Shown here: positions 39,190 through 51,900 of the stretch, in pieces
Position numbering within the stretch: position 1 is the stretch's first letter
Layout: each line of letters opens with the position of its first letter
Assembly (NCBI GenBank): GCA_000711775.1
Contig: ARYC01000829.1
Coordinates: 49,196-113,195 of the forward strand
Direction of reading: 5' to 3'
Source: Oxytricha trifallax
Taxonomy: Eukaryota; Ciliophora; Spirotrichea; Sporadotrichida; Oxytrichidae
DNA length: 64,000 bases
Program-made: the position numbers and the translations under genes
The notes under the pieces: model-generated
The model's database searches: none
The model's input: the letters and a program-made list of their open reading frames with translations, nothing else
Told to the model about the DNA's origin: nothing

Positions 39190-39505
39190 ATAGTACTCTG
39201 ATTTGTGGGCTTTCCAAGGATTTTTAATTATTATTATTATTTCTGAGTTTGACAAAAATATTATTATTGTTATTGAAGCTGAGTTATTTAATTGGAGTTA
39301 TTAAGTTATTATTATTATTGAAGTTTACATTAAGAATTGGGAAATTTAAATTGAATAAATGATTAATAATATTACTGGGGCAGTTAAAGTTTAAAATCAA
39401 ATTTATTGAGCTCATTCCGAAAATAATTTTTCTGGGCATAACTATTGACGGTACAATTTTATAAAATCCCAAGGGCAAAACATCACGAATTTTATTGTAC
39501 AGAAT
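39190..39505 (-). CDS. Fragment of an Asn-rich ORF interrupted by TBE-2
   Basis: From the TBE-2 edge the minus strand reads LYNKIRDVLPLGFYKIVPS, VMPRKIIFGMSS, then Asn-rich sequence, to TGA near 39191. On the other side of TBE-2 (52044-52085) the same strand reads WSEFKGIIYRAQ. With one copy of the AAT duplication removed the two join in frame. TBE-2 thus seems to sit inside an open frame. Family not recognised. Confidence 0.4.
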
Positions 39506-39689
39506 CAAAACCCCAAAACCCCTTCAGCTGTTTGATTGAGTTTTTTATTGATAAAATTAGAATATTAGTGCATAATTTATTAGGGTTTTAATAGGGTTTA
39601 TGTAGGGGATTAGGGTTTAAATGTAATGTAAATTGGTGTGTATTTCAGGTGGTGTATTTTAAATATTTACTCAATCAGTACCTAAGCAT

Positions 39690-41060
39690 CATGAGGCAAC
39701 TTTCTTAACTTAATTTCTCCTAACCAAATAATTACAAGTCAATTGTGTGTTCTAATCTGTTGTTAGGCTTCATGATAATTTGCTTACCCATATCTCTCGT
39801 TTTACTTTTTATCTTATTTTGCTCTAGATACTGCTGGATTCTTTGCTTTGAATATTTTTCTCTTCTACAACTGTTGTAATTCCTTTTCATATTGCGCTCT
39901 TTTATTATCGCTGCTAGAACTCAGATATCCCACCTTATATCTCCATCCCTCCAGTCTTCTCTCTCTGTAAAATATACAGGAGTGCTACGAATGTTGGCCA
40001 GTCCTGAAGCTTCAACTCTCTACGATCTATTCAAGTTATTAATACCACTCTGAGTGGTTCAAGCATAATGTTTTCAGGTTTAAATCTCTGTGCATATATC
40101 CTAATGTATGCAGATCTTCAATACCTTTGCACATTTTTGTTAGAATAAGAGGAAGTTACTTTGGACATCTTTAGTCTTGAATATAGTCTCTTAATGTCAT
40201 TTACTAAGTAGGTAGGCGAAAGCCTACATAATTTTAATCATGGAGAATTGCTTCAAGTTTAATTATAAATCTGTTCTGTCTATCTCTTGCTTTAGTAAGA
40301 GCTTGATACTCATTGACAAACTCCATTTGATCCTTATCATCACATTTAAAGTAATTTAATGAATAAATCTTGCAAGCAAACTGCTTATCAGTTATGATTT
40401 TTTTTAAAAAAAAATATATCCTCAAGAATGAGATAACTTTCTTTACACTCAGTTCGACCAATTATATTCAATATTGGAAGCTTCAGTGAATGCATCTTGA
40501 GAGAAATTTTCACTATCTCAGAGGCAGGGAGGTTTCTCACTGCTTTAATGAGTTTAATCTCTTTCTTAACTCTTTGCTCCAGATATTCTAAAGGGTCTCT
40601 TGGCTTTCCTTTTTTAAGATATACCTCACCAGTCTCAGGATCTATGACCTCAAACTTCTTACCATGGTGTTTTTCGAAAAGCTTTTAAATCCCTTCAATG
40701 ATTATACTGTTTATTGAAATAAGTGCAGAAATATTCTCCATATATATTATCATTCTTAAGATAGAGCTTGGAGTTGTAAGCATGCTTCTCTAAAATGTGA
40801 CGTTTGAGAGCAAATTTATAGGTAAAGTTCTTCTAACACTCTTCAAAAAAATGTTCTATCTTTATTTCTTTTTTCTCTTCCTCCACTTCATCCATTTTTA
40901 TTATTACCTCGCATTAAGTTCCTTAGCTCTGCATTTCTATTTAAGCAACTTTATTGTTATTAAAGGTTTTAGACCGAAGGCAAGAGAAAATCAGGTTCAT
41001 ATAAGGTAGAGTCATTGCAAGTCTCAATTTTCTTTTGATTCATGAAAGAAAGTTTTTGCT
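39690..41060 (-). pseudogene. TBE-2 zinc-finger/kinase-like ORF, start codon lost
   Basis: Homologous to the TBE-6 copy. The region equivalent to ATGAGCGGCAAC reads ATTGGCAAC (about 41075), so the start is gone. MNQKKIETCNDS (about 41042) and ITDKQFACKIYSLNYFKCDD (about 40390) are clear matches. The kinase part (about 40120-39930) has several frame breaks. Confidence 0.7.
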
Positions 41061-41281
41061 GGCTAATTCCGAGTAATGCCGATTTTCTAAGTGAGTTGCC
41101 AATTTTTTTTATAAATACTTTTAATAATTAAATAAGCTGTATAAATTCTACCTTGAAAAAAAGTAAGAGCAAATCCTCAAAGATTTAAAGAGGTTTGATA
41201 AGAACAGAATCAAAACCCCAAAACCCTTTCAGTAGTTTGATTGATAAAAGTAGACTATTAGTGCATACTTTATTAGGGTTT

Positions 41282-41899
41282 GGCTATGGGGAAGTATCCT
41301 CCCCCCCATAATGTATACTTTTCATTTTGTAGTCTGATAGAATTTATAACGCTGAGTAATAGTAGCTAATGAACATGGGATGTGCGAGCAGTACTTTTGG
41401 AGCTATGGCCTTACCAAAGTCACTTTTTATATATAAAAATCATTATAAATTTGACAAAAATTTTCAAATTTTTCACAAAAATTAATTTCTCTAAAATTAA
41501 TTATTTTATCAATTAATCACTTTATTCACAAAATATATCAATTATATTTTATTTAATAAAAGCTTTTTAGAAATTATTCTCACTTTATTTAAAATTTATA
41601 AACATAATTAAAATTCACCTAAATAAATAAAAATATAATTGATATATTTTGTGAATAAAGTGATTAATTGATAAAATAATTAATTTTAGAGAAATTAATT
41701 TTTGTGAAAAAATTAGAAAATTTTTGTCAAATTTATAATGATTTTTATATATAAAAAGTGACTTTGGTAAGGCCATAGCTCCAAAAGTACTGCTCGCACA
41801 TCCCATGTTCATTAGCTACTATTACTCAGCGTTATAAATTCTATCAGACTACAAAATGAAAAGTATACATTATGGGGGGGAGGATACTTCCCCATAGCC
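41282..41899. mobile_element. Foldback element in the TBE-3 terminal repeat, 8-bp duplication TAGGGTTT
   Basis: The termini are GGCTATGGGGAAGTATCC and its complement; arms of about 270 bp surround a short loop (about 41560-41620). TAGGGTTT at 41274-41281 and 41900-41907 is a perfect 8-bp duplication. The element splits a TBE terminal repeat that is intact in TBE-1, so the insertion is younger than TBE-3. Confidence 0.93.
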
Positions 41900-41964
41900 T
41901 AGGGTTTTATTAGGGTTAATGTAGAGTATAAAGTTTAAATATTAGTATTTTAAGTGAGTATATA

Positions 41965-43006
41965 CGAGGTTTGGTGTCAGTTTATAACAGTAAGTTTATA
42001 GATTTATTGTTTAAGTTGCGATATGGAAGTGATCAATATAGTGATCAACTCAGACCTATTCTTAATAAAAGATCTATAGTAAGGCTTCTTCATAAATCTT
42101 CTGCAACTGTGAGTTCTCACTGCAAATAAGCATTGAACTTAAAGAGATAGCAACTTAATTCTAAGCCTAAGAGACCCTTAAAATTTGAGCAGCATTATAT
42201 CTATTATCTTATAAATGATAAGAGTCTTAAATACTGGGCTCACTTCTCTTTGGCCTAGAGGGCTTTGATGTTTCATCACCAATTTCTTGAGCTTCACATA
42301 TCTGCTTAATCTATAGCGAAAATATTTAAAAAGAACGGAATATTTTACAAGACAGTCAATCGCATTAAGAGAGCGATTGACTTTAGTGTTCCATTTTATA
42401 AAACTAACTTAAATTATATATTCGATTAAATGCAGAGGTCTTAAGAGCAAAATATAAAATTTATACACGCTGATGAAGCTGTATTTACATTCAATACATT
42501 TATATCAAGGTCTTGGTACAAGAGGTATAGTAATATAGAAGTTTATGACTAAAAGGTTAAGATATAAACTCATTCTATTCTTGGTGGAATAAGTGAAGAT
42601 AGTGGCCTCGAGACTTATGTTATCCACCCTTGCTAAATTCGAAAAATGTACACAGTTCTTGCAATAACTGAGAGACAAGTACGCTGACTAAGAGATTATT
42701 CAGTTCGTTGATAAATTTTCAGTTCATAAAACTAAAGACTCAAGGAAGGAATATGAAAGGCTAAACATAACACCTGTATTTAATGTTCCTTACAGCCCTT
42801 AGTTTAATGGAATTGAATTATATTAGGGGTTATTGAAATTTCATTATAAGAAATTTCTGCTCTACCATCTGATGCATGATTTAAAGATAGATACAGCCCA
42901 TTTTATTAAGAGTGCTGCTAAGAGAGTCAGCGATGATATAGTTAAAGTATGCGCAAGAGAAGGGAGATTTAGTGTATACAAATAAGTTTAAGATTTAAAC
43001 GAATGA
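41965..43006 (+). pseudogene. TBE-3 DDE transposase, frameshifted
   Basis: Reads from about 41965 (YIRGLVSVYNSKFIDLLFKL) to TGA 43004-43006. First Asp region FIHADEAVFTFN near 42460; second Asp FVDKFSVHKTKD near 42705; Glu in QFNGIELY near 42800. A 1-nt shift near 42640 takes the frame to TGA unless corrected. Its end lies 6 bp from the end of the convergent small ORF. Confidence 0.75.
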
Positions 43007-43012
43007 ATAAGA

Positions 43013-43803
43013 TCACATATTAAATTTTCCCGTAGAGGATTTGACTTCTCTTTCTTTTCTTCCTCTTAAGGCTTGGTTGGGCCTATGTTTCTTCTCTTAG
43101 TGCCAACCCCTTCATCTTTGTTCATCTTGTCTGGCTTTTAGAAGTCTTTAAAGAGTCTCTAACTCAATTCATGTTTTACTTGAGACTTTCTCTCTCTGTT
43201 TTATTTGCTGCTCTCTTTCATCTTCTATATAGCAGTACCAGGTTTTTCTATAAAGTAAGAGGACTAAGCTTACTTGAGATGAAAGGATGCTTTTGAAGTT
43301 CCTACAGCCAGGTGTCACTTATTTTAATACCTTTTTTCTCTTTTTCTTCAGGAGAGATGCTGTATCGTTTCTTATGAGCTTCTTAAAATAACTTCATTTA
43401 AGTACTCAGGTTTCAGAGTTGCAAGAACACCAAAGAAGAAGTTTCTCTCTGGCAACTTATTAGAGAGCTGTAGCTTTAATGGAAGGTAGAGAGCAACATG
43501 AGGATCACTCATAGCATCATCATAGAAGTTTGTTACTGATATTTCAGGATAGTTAGGTATCTCGATCATTCTGATTTCATTAGTCTTAAAACCTTTTTTC
43601 TTTTCCATTAGCAATGCCTTTAAGTATGAGTTTTTTATTACCTCCTTTGTTGGCAAGAAGAATCCGACTATGATTATTAAGTTAGTTATAAGTAAAAGCT
43701 TACCTTGCTATACCAAGTATTTGTAAATGTCCTCTTTACTTCGAAATTTTCCTATTAAATCTTGAGATTAAATTCTCTTCATTGCATCATTCATAGACTC
43801 CAT
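43013..43803 (-). pseudogene. TBE-3 small ORF, one-base insertion
   Basis: Nearly identical to the TBE-1 copy (ATG 43803, stop 43015-43013). An extra T in the codons for NEVI (about 43385) changes EVIQEAHKKR to EVILRSSQE and leads to an early TGA. Both small introns are present. Confidence 0.75.
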
Positions 43804-44272
43804 CTTGCTTCCTCTTTCTAGAAATGTTAATGAAATTTAAAATTATGGATATCCATTCTAAGTTTATTAAAATCTTACTACTAAATAGGGAGGACCTACT
43901 GGAGGTCAACCTTGAAAAGATATACGGAGAAGCATTGAAAAACTTGCTCCAAGTTTCACAGATTGATTTCCATTTTTATCAATCTATCTCCATTAAATTG
44001 CTCCTAATAATGTTTAATTATTTTAGGAGGTCCTCCAAATTAAGTTCAAACTTGATTTGGAGGACCTCCTAGAGAAACAAAACTTCATTAAAAGTATTTA
44101 ATTTACTAAAATTCATATAATTCTCAAAAAATATGCCCACTTACAGTTTTTAATGGCTACTTAATTTTCTTACCTCTCATTAAAGAACTACCAGAGTGCC
44201 TTATACTCTCCTTTTATAGTTTATCTAGGTATATTTTTTCATTATTATAATAAAATATATCAGCAAAATAAA

Positions 44273-45720
44273 ATGAGCGCTAACCTTTTGAGAAGAGCGG
44301 CATTATTTGGATAAAGTCAATAAAAGTTATCATTCCAGCAACCAAGAAAAGTAGAGGCCAGAGACGCTTGTACTCAGTGGGAGTCTACTTATGACTACTT
44401 TGACCAGTCTAGCTTTGAGATTTAAATATAAATTAAGTAGGAGGTCATCATAGTAGCTGTGCAAATTGAGGAGGATGTTAAACAATCCGCCATAGAGCAT
44501 TAATCATTACAAGACAAATTAGGCTATTAATGCAAAGAATGCAATAAAGTTTTCCCTTACAAGTCAACTTATAAGAGACACTTGAGAGATAAACACAATG
44601 ATATGTCAAGTTTATATCTCAAGCATGAAAAAAGAATAATGAGAAGTATGTCTGTGAGTTCTTTGAGAAGCCATATTCTCATACAAGAGTCCTCAAAGTG
44701 TATTTAAAGAAAAAGTATAATCAAAGTTTTGTCTTTATTCATGAGCCTACAGGGAATAGAATCCTATTATAAAGAAGATCTAGAAATTCTGCCGATTCTC
44801 TTAGAGTAGAAGTATAGAAGTCAAAATGAAGAAAGTTGTCAAGAACTTTCCTGTCTCTGATATCAATAAAATCATGGTAAAAATTGAGGCGATAAGGATT
44901 CCTATCTTAAAAATTATTGACCTTGATTCTTGCCTAGAAAGCTACCTCACTAACTCTTGATGATAAAGTAGAAAAGATAGTCATCACTGATTGCTAAGAT
45001 GCCTATAAAATATATCCATTCATTTTACTTCCTTGCTGATGACAAGTTCCAAATGGAATTTGCTAATGAGTATTATGCTCTTTAAAAGGCAAAGTTAAAT
45101 GAGTGCAGGCATATCATCTAGCTTGATGCTATTTTACTTGGTAAAGATCATGTAGCCTTCAGGCTTCCTTTACTAGAAATGACTTACAGAGAATTCTTAT
45201 CTGACAATTGATGTCAAAGATAAATTAGCTAGATAGTATAGCAGATAGTTGAGGGGATTGAAGAGCTTCACAAGCTTTTTTATTATCATAGAGACTTAAA
45301 GCCAGAGAACAATATGATGGACTTTCAATCTCTTAGAGGTTATATTATTGATTTCAACAGAGCTCAAGGAGCGCAAGCTTCTGCATGGTGTGTATGCTAC
45401 TCATGGATATTTCCCAGAGAGAAAGAGAGGATTGGAGAGTTGGAGACACTTAATGGGATATCTGGGGTCAAGCAGTAATAATAATAGAGAGCGACATGCT
45501 AATAAACGATTACTTTAGCTGCAGGGGTGAGAGAGATTCTAAGCAGAGAATCAAACAATATCTCGATAAAAATAAAATAAATGGAGGTCTCAGAGAACTT
45601 GCATACTCAACTATTATCAAGCCAAGCTAAAAGAATTAATAAACTATAGAAAGAATCAAACATCAACTTAGAAAGATAAAATTCAGAGAACTGCCACATT
45701 ACTCTAAGCTTATGTTTGTG
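44273..45720 (+). pseudogene. TBE-3 zinc-finger/kinase-like ORF, frameshifted
   Basis: ATG 44273 (MSANLLRRAALFGQSQQKLS). C2H2 finger CKECNKVFPYKSTYKRH near 44530. The frame breaks in the A-run near 44630, before the second finger. The kinase-like part includes YHRDLKPEN near 45290 and IIDFN near 45345, with DFN instead of DFG. The C-terminus (IKFRELPHYSKLMFVL) reaches the terminal repeat. Confidence 0.7.
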
Positions 45721-46326
45721 TTAAATATTTTAAAAACTCGCTTATTATACTCACTTAAAATACTAATATTTAAACATTAAACCCCTACATAAACTCTATT
45801 AAAACCCTAATAAAGTATGCATTAAAAGTCTACTTTTATCAATAAAAAATTCAATCAAACTACTGTAAGGGGGTTTTGAAGTTTAATGCGAGACATTATT
45901 TTTAATTTTCTCAAATTTTAAAATATTTTATATACTTTTTCATCCATTTTATATATTAAATTGCACCTAAATGTGTTTTGTGAAGTTAGGTGGTCCTCCT
46001 TAATTTGTTCTGGCAAAATAAGGAGGGGAAGTTTTAAAATATATTTTTTATAATTTACTACCTAATACGGTTTTGAACTTTAAATTATTCTCCTTAAAAA
46101 TTTTAAATAAATTAGGAGCAACACCTAATTAAATCAATTATTATTAGGAGCAATTTAATGGAGATAGATTGATGAAAATGGAAATCAGTCTGTTAAGCTT
46201 GGAGAAAGTTTTTCAATACTTCTCCTCATATCTTTTCAAGGTTGGTCTCCAGTAGATCTTCCCTATTTTGTAGTAAGAATTTAGTAAGTTTTGAATTAAT
46301 AACCATATTTTTAAATTTCATTAACA

Positions 46327-47513
46327 TTTCTAGAAAGAAGAAGCAAGATTAAGTCTTTGAATGATGCAATTATGATTTATAATAGGAAATTAATTAATTT
46401 AATAAAAAACCTAATATATTGAAAGGTATTCTAACTAATCAAACGCAGGTGGACCAACAGCACTCACATAAAATGTAAGTTTCAAAAAAGATATATTAAA
46501 ATTTTTTTTTTTAGCGGTCCTACCTGGTAGGACCGCGGATGTCAACAGACTTAAGCTTCGCAAGGCTACACTTGGAGGGGACAGGGTAGTGACTAGGATG
46601 AGGATGAAGATGACGAGGAAGAAGAAGATGAAACTGCTTTTAATCATGTTTCCATTTTTGATAAGTTTAATAAGTATTTAGTTTAATAGATTAATTTTAA
46701 ATTTAAAGTTTTTTTATTATAAATTATGAATAAAGAGAATTTAATCTCAAGACTTAATAGGGAAATTTCGAAGTAAAGAAGACCTTTACAGATACTTGGT
46801 AGAGCAAGGTAAGTTTTATTTATAACTAACTTATAACCATAGTCGTATTGATCTTGCCAACATAGGAGAATAATCTCATACTTAAAGGCATTGCTAAGGG
46901 AAAAGAAAAAAGGTCTTAAGACTAATGAAATCAGAATGATCGAGATGGCTAACTATCAGTAACAAACATATATGACGATGCTATTAGTGATCCAGAAGGT
47001 AGCTCTCTACCTTCCATTAAATCTACAGCTCTCTAATAAGTTGCCAGAGAGAAACTTCTTCTTTGGTGTTCTTGGAACTCTGAAACCTGAGTACTTAAAT
47101 GAAGTTTATTTAAGAAGCTCATAAGAAAAGCTACAGCATCTCTCCTGAGAAAAAAAGAGAAAGGAAGAATGGAAATAAAACCAGCGAACACCTGGCTGTA
47201 GGAACTTCAAAAGATCATCCTTTCATCTCAAGTAAGCTTAGTCCTCTAACTTTATAGAAAAACCTGGTACTGCTATATAGTTGATGAAAGAGAGCAGCAA
47301 ATTAAACAGAGAGAGAAAATCTCAAGTAAAACATGAAATGAGTAAGAAATTCTTCAAAGATTTAAAAAAGCCAGACAAGATGAACATAGATGCAGGGCTG
47401 GCACTAAGAGAAGAAACATGTATCCAAGCAAGCCTTAAGAGGAAGAAAATAGAGAGAAGCAAAATCCCTTTACAGGCAAATTTAATATGTGAACTTATTC
47501 ATTCGTTTAAATC
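46327..47513 (+). pseudogene. TBE-2 small ORF, broken by insertion and start loss
   Basis: Homologous to the TBE-1 small ORF, but the ATG has become ATT near 46350 and the gene is split by a ~370-bp insert (46362-46733). It resumes with NLISRLNREISK and has several later indels. The tail MKESSKLNRERKSQVKHEMS reads at 47284. Confidence 0.7.
46362..46733 (+). other. Foreign segment in TBE-2 with a spliced coding fragment
   Basis: This stretch is absent from the other TBE copies. Within it 46446-46660 is GC-rich and reads on the plus strand as QVDQQHSHK, an intron (GTAAGT...TTTTTTTTTAG, about 46477-46515), then GPTWQDRGCQQ, ASQGYTWRGQGSD, and a highly acidic run (DEDEDDEEEEDETAF). Composition and the intact splice sites mark it as part of a real gene, perhaps an MDS residing inside a transposon, or a captured fragment. 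Family not recognised. Confidence 0.5.
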
Positions 47514-47529
47514 TTAAACTTATTTATAT

Positions 47530-48144
47530 ACACTAAATCTCCATTCTCTTGCGCACACTTTAGCTTTATCTTCGCTGACTCTCTTGGTAGCACTCTTAAT
47601 AAAATGGGCTGTATCTATCTTCAAGTCGTGCATCAAGTGATATAGTAGAAGTGTTTTGTATTGGCCTTTCAATAACTCCAAATATAATTCTATTTTATTG
47701 AACTAAGGGCTATATTGTACATTAAATACAGGTGATATGTTTAGCCTTTCATATTCCTTCCTTGAGTCTTTATTTTACGAACTGATAAGTTATCAACTAA
47801 CAGAATAATCTCTTAGACAACGTACTTGTCTTTCAGTTATTGTAAGAACTGTGTGCATTAATCGGATTTTATTTAGCGAGGGTGGATTACATAAGTCTCT
47901 AAGCCACTATCTTTACTTATTCCACCAAGAATAGAATGAGTTTGTACCTTAACCTTTTAGTCATAAACTTCTATAATATTATACCTCTTATACAAAGACC
48001 TTGATATAAATGTATTGAATGTAAACACAACTTCATCAGCTTGTTTAAACTTAATATTGTGCTCATAAGCCCTCTGTTTTTAATCGAATATATAATTTTA
48101 TTTAGTTTTATTAAATGGAATGTAAATTCAATCTCTCTCTCTGT
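47530..48144 (-). pseudogene. TBE-2 DDE transposase, C-terminal half (split by TBE-4)
   Basis: Matches the TBE-1/TBE-6 transposase from the insertion point of TBE-4 down to the stop near 47505-47535. The N-terminal half continues at 51507-51900. Several base changes suggest no function. Confidence 0.7.
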
Positions 48145-48781
48145 CAAAACCCCAAAACTCCTTAGTGAGGTTTATAAGTGCTTTGATTTGTACGGTGTAG
48201 TTGGGGTCTCATTGTGGTTAAAAGAGAAAAAGCAGGTTTTATGTGAATTTAATGTAAATTTAATGATTATTAGTTGACCTTACTCAAACGAATTTAATTT
48301 GCTTGTCTCTGTTGAATCTCTTTAATCTGGCTGTCTTTAGTGGCTCAAGCATGATATCTAATAATTATCTAGGATAGTGAGGAGCTCTGAATATTATCAT
48401 CTCGACTATATTTCTAATTTCTTCTTCTATCTCTCCTGACGACTAGAAGAATCAAGGAATTCTAAAAAGTTCAGCTTGGCTACAGGAACTTAAGAAGCAT
48501 CCTTATAATTCAATTAAGCTTCGACATGTAACTTTGTAGGAAAATCTGGCACTGGTATATATCTTATGAAAGAGCATGGTAAAGATCATAGAGATAGAAA
48601 CCAGCAGAAAGTCCATTAAGTTAGCAAGAGACTTTATAAAGATGTTTAAAAGCTAGAAGATATGAACATAGATGCAGAAGATGGCAGTAAAAGAAGAAAC
48701 TTAGGGCCTATCAAGCCTTAAGAAGATGAAAAGAAAGAGAAGCCTAATCCTTTTAAGGCTCCATTTAATATGGGAACTATT

Positions 48782-51404
48782 TCATTCATTTAAGTCTAAA
48801 ACTTATTAATAAACATTCATTCTTTCTTTCGTTGCATATATCATAGCCTTATCTTTGTTCACTCTTTTGCAATTCCTTTGTATTAAGTCTACTTTATCGA
48901 TTTCTAATTATGCATTAGATGACAAAGCAGTAGCTTCTTGTAGTTAGTCTTGATTTAAATCCAGTAAATTTCATTCAATTAAATTATGGGCTATAAGTTA
49001 CGCTGTATACAGGAGTTATATTTAACTCCTCGTGAGCTTTCTCAGACTCCTTAGTCTTATGAACTGATAAGTTATCAACAAAAAAGATGATTTCTTAGCT
49101 GCTATACTTTTCTCTGAGCTTTTGCAAAATCTCAAAATACTTCTCTCGCTTAATAGAACGAAGATGAATGACATAAGCTAAGAAATCTTAATCTTCACTA
49201 ATACCAGTTAAAATTGTGTGAGTGGCAACCTTTAATTTTTAGTCATATACTTCTATATTATCGTACTTTTGGCCCACCCAAAAAACCGCAAAATTTTTTA
49301 TCCAATTATTTTTTTTCCGAAAATATGTATTTATTTTTGCAAGTAATTTTAAAAATATGAAAATACGCAAAAATGTATATTAACATATTTATAATGTCAA
49401 TTTATATAATAATATTATTTATTCATAAAGTATTTATATTTTGATCATATTATTATGTATTATTTTTAAAAAAATTATAATAATAAAAAGATTAAACCAT
49501 CTTATTTTAAATTATAAATTTCAAATTATATCACCCTAAGGATGTAAATTGTGTAAAATTCAATATTGAAACATAAAAGATTAAAAGGAAATTAATAATA
49601 CTAAAAAAACTTCAATGAAATTGTCTTGACTTATTTTAACTAATAAATAAAAAAAGAGATAAAGATTTAAAGTGTTTTGTAGACTTACTATATAAACTTA
49701 AGACTTAAGATATATTTATGAATTGAGTAGAATGTTTAACTTAACTAGACCAATGTAATTATAATCATTTATTTTTTACAAATAATTATCAATTAACTTA
49801 ATGAGAAGCTAATCGAGAGTTATATTTTCCTTAAATATTTGCTATAAATCAAATTTTTCTTTCAATTTTATTAAAGGTAAGTTAACTAATGATTAAGATT
49901 TTTGCAGAACACTTTTAAGATCCGAAATATATTAAGGTACTTATGATTACATTATTACAAAATAATTTATGTATGTATTTTCTTAATTATGAGTTTTGAA
50001 GGAATTGACTTTTCAAGGTTAGTGAACATTAAATTTATAAGATAACAGATATTTAAGTATATGTATCAGAATTATAACGTTAAATGACTTTTATTTTATT
50101 GAACACTTAAAAAATAGTTGAATGTAAAAATATATGAGTTTTTTTTAATAAATTAAAATACTCTAAATAAATTCGGAAACAAAAATATGGAAAATTTCAG
50201 TGTAAATATTTTTTAAATAAACTTTATCTTAAATTTTATACTTAAGTGCTTAATCAATTTTTTTCAATATACAGCAGTTATGATTATCTGTGCTTTTGTA
50301 AATTATTTATTAGTAGTAATGGTTATACTATTTATTAAATGTGATTAACTCAGAGTTATTTTGATTACAGAAATTTTAGTTATATTAAAAACTAATAAAA
50401 TTTATAATTAATTTGCAAATCTTTAGTATTCTTTCTCGTATTTTAATTACTTTACAAAAATATCTAAGATTTGTCATTTTGTTTAATATTGCCAATATAT
50501 TTTTTCATATATTATGTCTAAAAGATTTATCAAGATTAGAGATTCGGACTTAAATGAAATGTCAATAGATTTTATGCTATATTTACTTAAATAATAATTA
50601 ATATAATTCACAATTTGTAGAGAAGAGATATATTTTAATTTCATACTTATAATTATTTATAATAAAAAGTACTAAAAAGTAATTTAAAATTTATTAATAT
50701 ATAAATTGACATTAAAAATTTGTTAAAATTCATTTTTACGCATTTTCATATTTTTTAAATTACTTAAAAAAAATAAATACGTATTTTCGGGAAAAAATAA
50801 TCAGATAAAATTTTTTGCGGTTTTTTGGGGGTGTATCAGGACTTATTAATAAAAGTGTTGAATGTAAACACTGATTCTCAGTTTGTATGAACTTGATGTT
50901 ATTAGTAATAGCTCTCTGCATTTAACAATATATAAAGTTTAAATTATTACTATAAAATGGCACTGTAAAATAAATTACTCTCTTAACTCTGTTGACAGTC
51001 TTGAAAGGAATGCCATTTCTTCTATAAATATTAGCTATAGTCTAAGGAGAGATATGCATGTCGGGAAACTTGCGATTAAACATGATACCTCGTTAGTCAA
51101 GAGAAAATTGAGCCCAATACTTTAAAGTATTAGAGTCACAGAGGTAGTCAATATGGGTCTGAGTGAACATTTATTTTCTAGCTGGATGTTATCAAGCACC
51201 AGAATTAAAATGCTAAACAGCTAACATGCAGTGATACCTAACAGTCGAGGCACTCTTTCGTAGGAGTCTTGCTATGGCTGTATTATTCAGCATTGGTTTG
51301 GATTAGTCTATATTAATACTTGGGCCATACCTAAGCTTAAGCAGTAAATCTAATAATTACTCATCATAAATAGACCTTAAATTTCGCTAATTTATATTTC
51401 TCAT
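48782..51404 (-). pseudogene. TBE-4 DDE transposase, split by a TIR element
   Basis: ATG 51404 (MRNINQRNLRSIYDE) to TGA 48784-48782 (VYQQVLDLNE). A 1.56-kb element (49275-50833) splits it after the first catalytic region. An in-frame TGA follows NSGA near 51205; the TBE-5 copy has a TGA at the same place, so it may be ancestral to both or lie in an unrecognised intron. Confidence 0.7.
49275..50833. mobile_element. TIR element without ORF, inserted in TBE-4 transposase
   Basis: Terminal inverted repeats of about 110 bp begin CACCCAAAAAACCGC (left) and CACCCCCAAAAAACCGC (right, reverse complement). They continue through AATTATTTTTTTCCGAAAAT and GAAAATACGCAAAAATG-like blocks. The 1.3-kb interior is very AT-rich with no protein-like frame, so it looks non-autonomous. 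No clear target duplication is visible. Confidence 0.8.
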
Positions 51405-51506
51405 TTTGCATATGGCAAAATTTCTCTACTAACCCCAATAAGACTCCAACTATACCCGACAAATCAAAGCATTTATAAACCTCACTAAGGAGTTTTGGGG
51501 TTTTGA

Positions 51507-51900
51507 ATGCTATTGAATGTCTTGTAAGATATTCCATTCTTTTTATATATGTTAGCTATTGATTCAGCAGAGATATAAAGCTCAGGAAATTGGCGATGAA
51601 ACATCACAGCTCTCTTGGCCAGAGAGAAATGAGCCCAGTATTTGAGAGTCTTATCATAATAAGATAATCGATATGATGCTGCTAAAATTTTAGAGGTCTC
51701 TTAGACGTAGAGTAAAGATGCTGTCTCTTTAAATTCAATGCTAATAGACAGTGAGACTTCATAGATACTGGAGATTTATGGAGAAGCCTTGCTATAGATG
51801 TGTAATTAATAATAGGTCTGAGTCACCATAGTCATTACAACCATATCGCAACTTAAACAATTGATCTATAAACTCACTGTCATAAACATACCCCAAACCT
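51507..51900 (-). pseudogene. TBE-2 DDE transposase, N-terminal half
   Basis: Continues the frame broken by TBE-4. FLELYISAESIANIYKKN is recognisable near 51560-51530 on the minus strand, and the region up to 51900 aligns with the N-terminus of the TBE-1 transposase with scattered changes. Confidence 0.65.

Larger units (their letters stand above)
41211..45884. mobile_element. TBE-3, nested in TBE-2, carrying a foldback insertion
   Basis: The left end CAAAACCCCAAAACCC is at 41211 and the right end (GGGGGTTTTGAAGTTT, degraded) near 45884; AAT on both sides. It interrupts the spacer between two ORFs of TBE-2, whose halves match TBE-6 on either side of the insertion. The order is transposase (+), small ORF (-), zinc-finger/kinase (+), the mirror of TBE-1. 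Without the 618-bp foldback insert it is about 4.06 kb. Confidence 0.93.
48145..51506. mobile_element. TBE-4, internally deleted element nested in TBE-2 transposase
   Basis: The left end CAAAACCCCAAAACTCC at 48145 and right end GGAGTTTTGGGGTTTTG at 51506 have terminal repeats (TTAGTGAGGTTTATAAGTGC) of a different subfamily from TBE-1/2/3/6. Without its own 1.56-kb insert it is only about 1.8 kb. Most of the zinc-finger/kinase ORF is missing (a remnant of the kinase catalytic loop is at 48330), and only the C-terminal part of the small ORF (48440-48782) remains. Flanks read TGT/AAT, so one copy of the duplication has changed. Confidence 0.88.
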
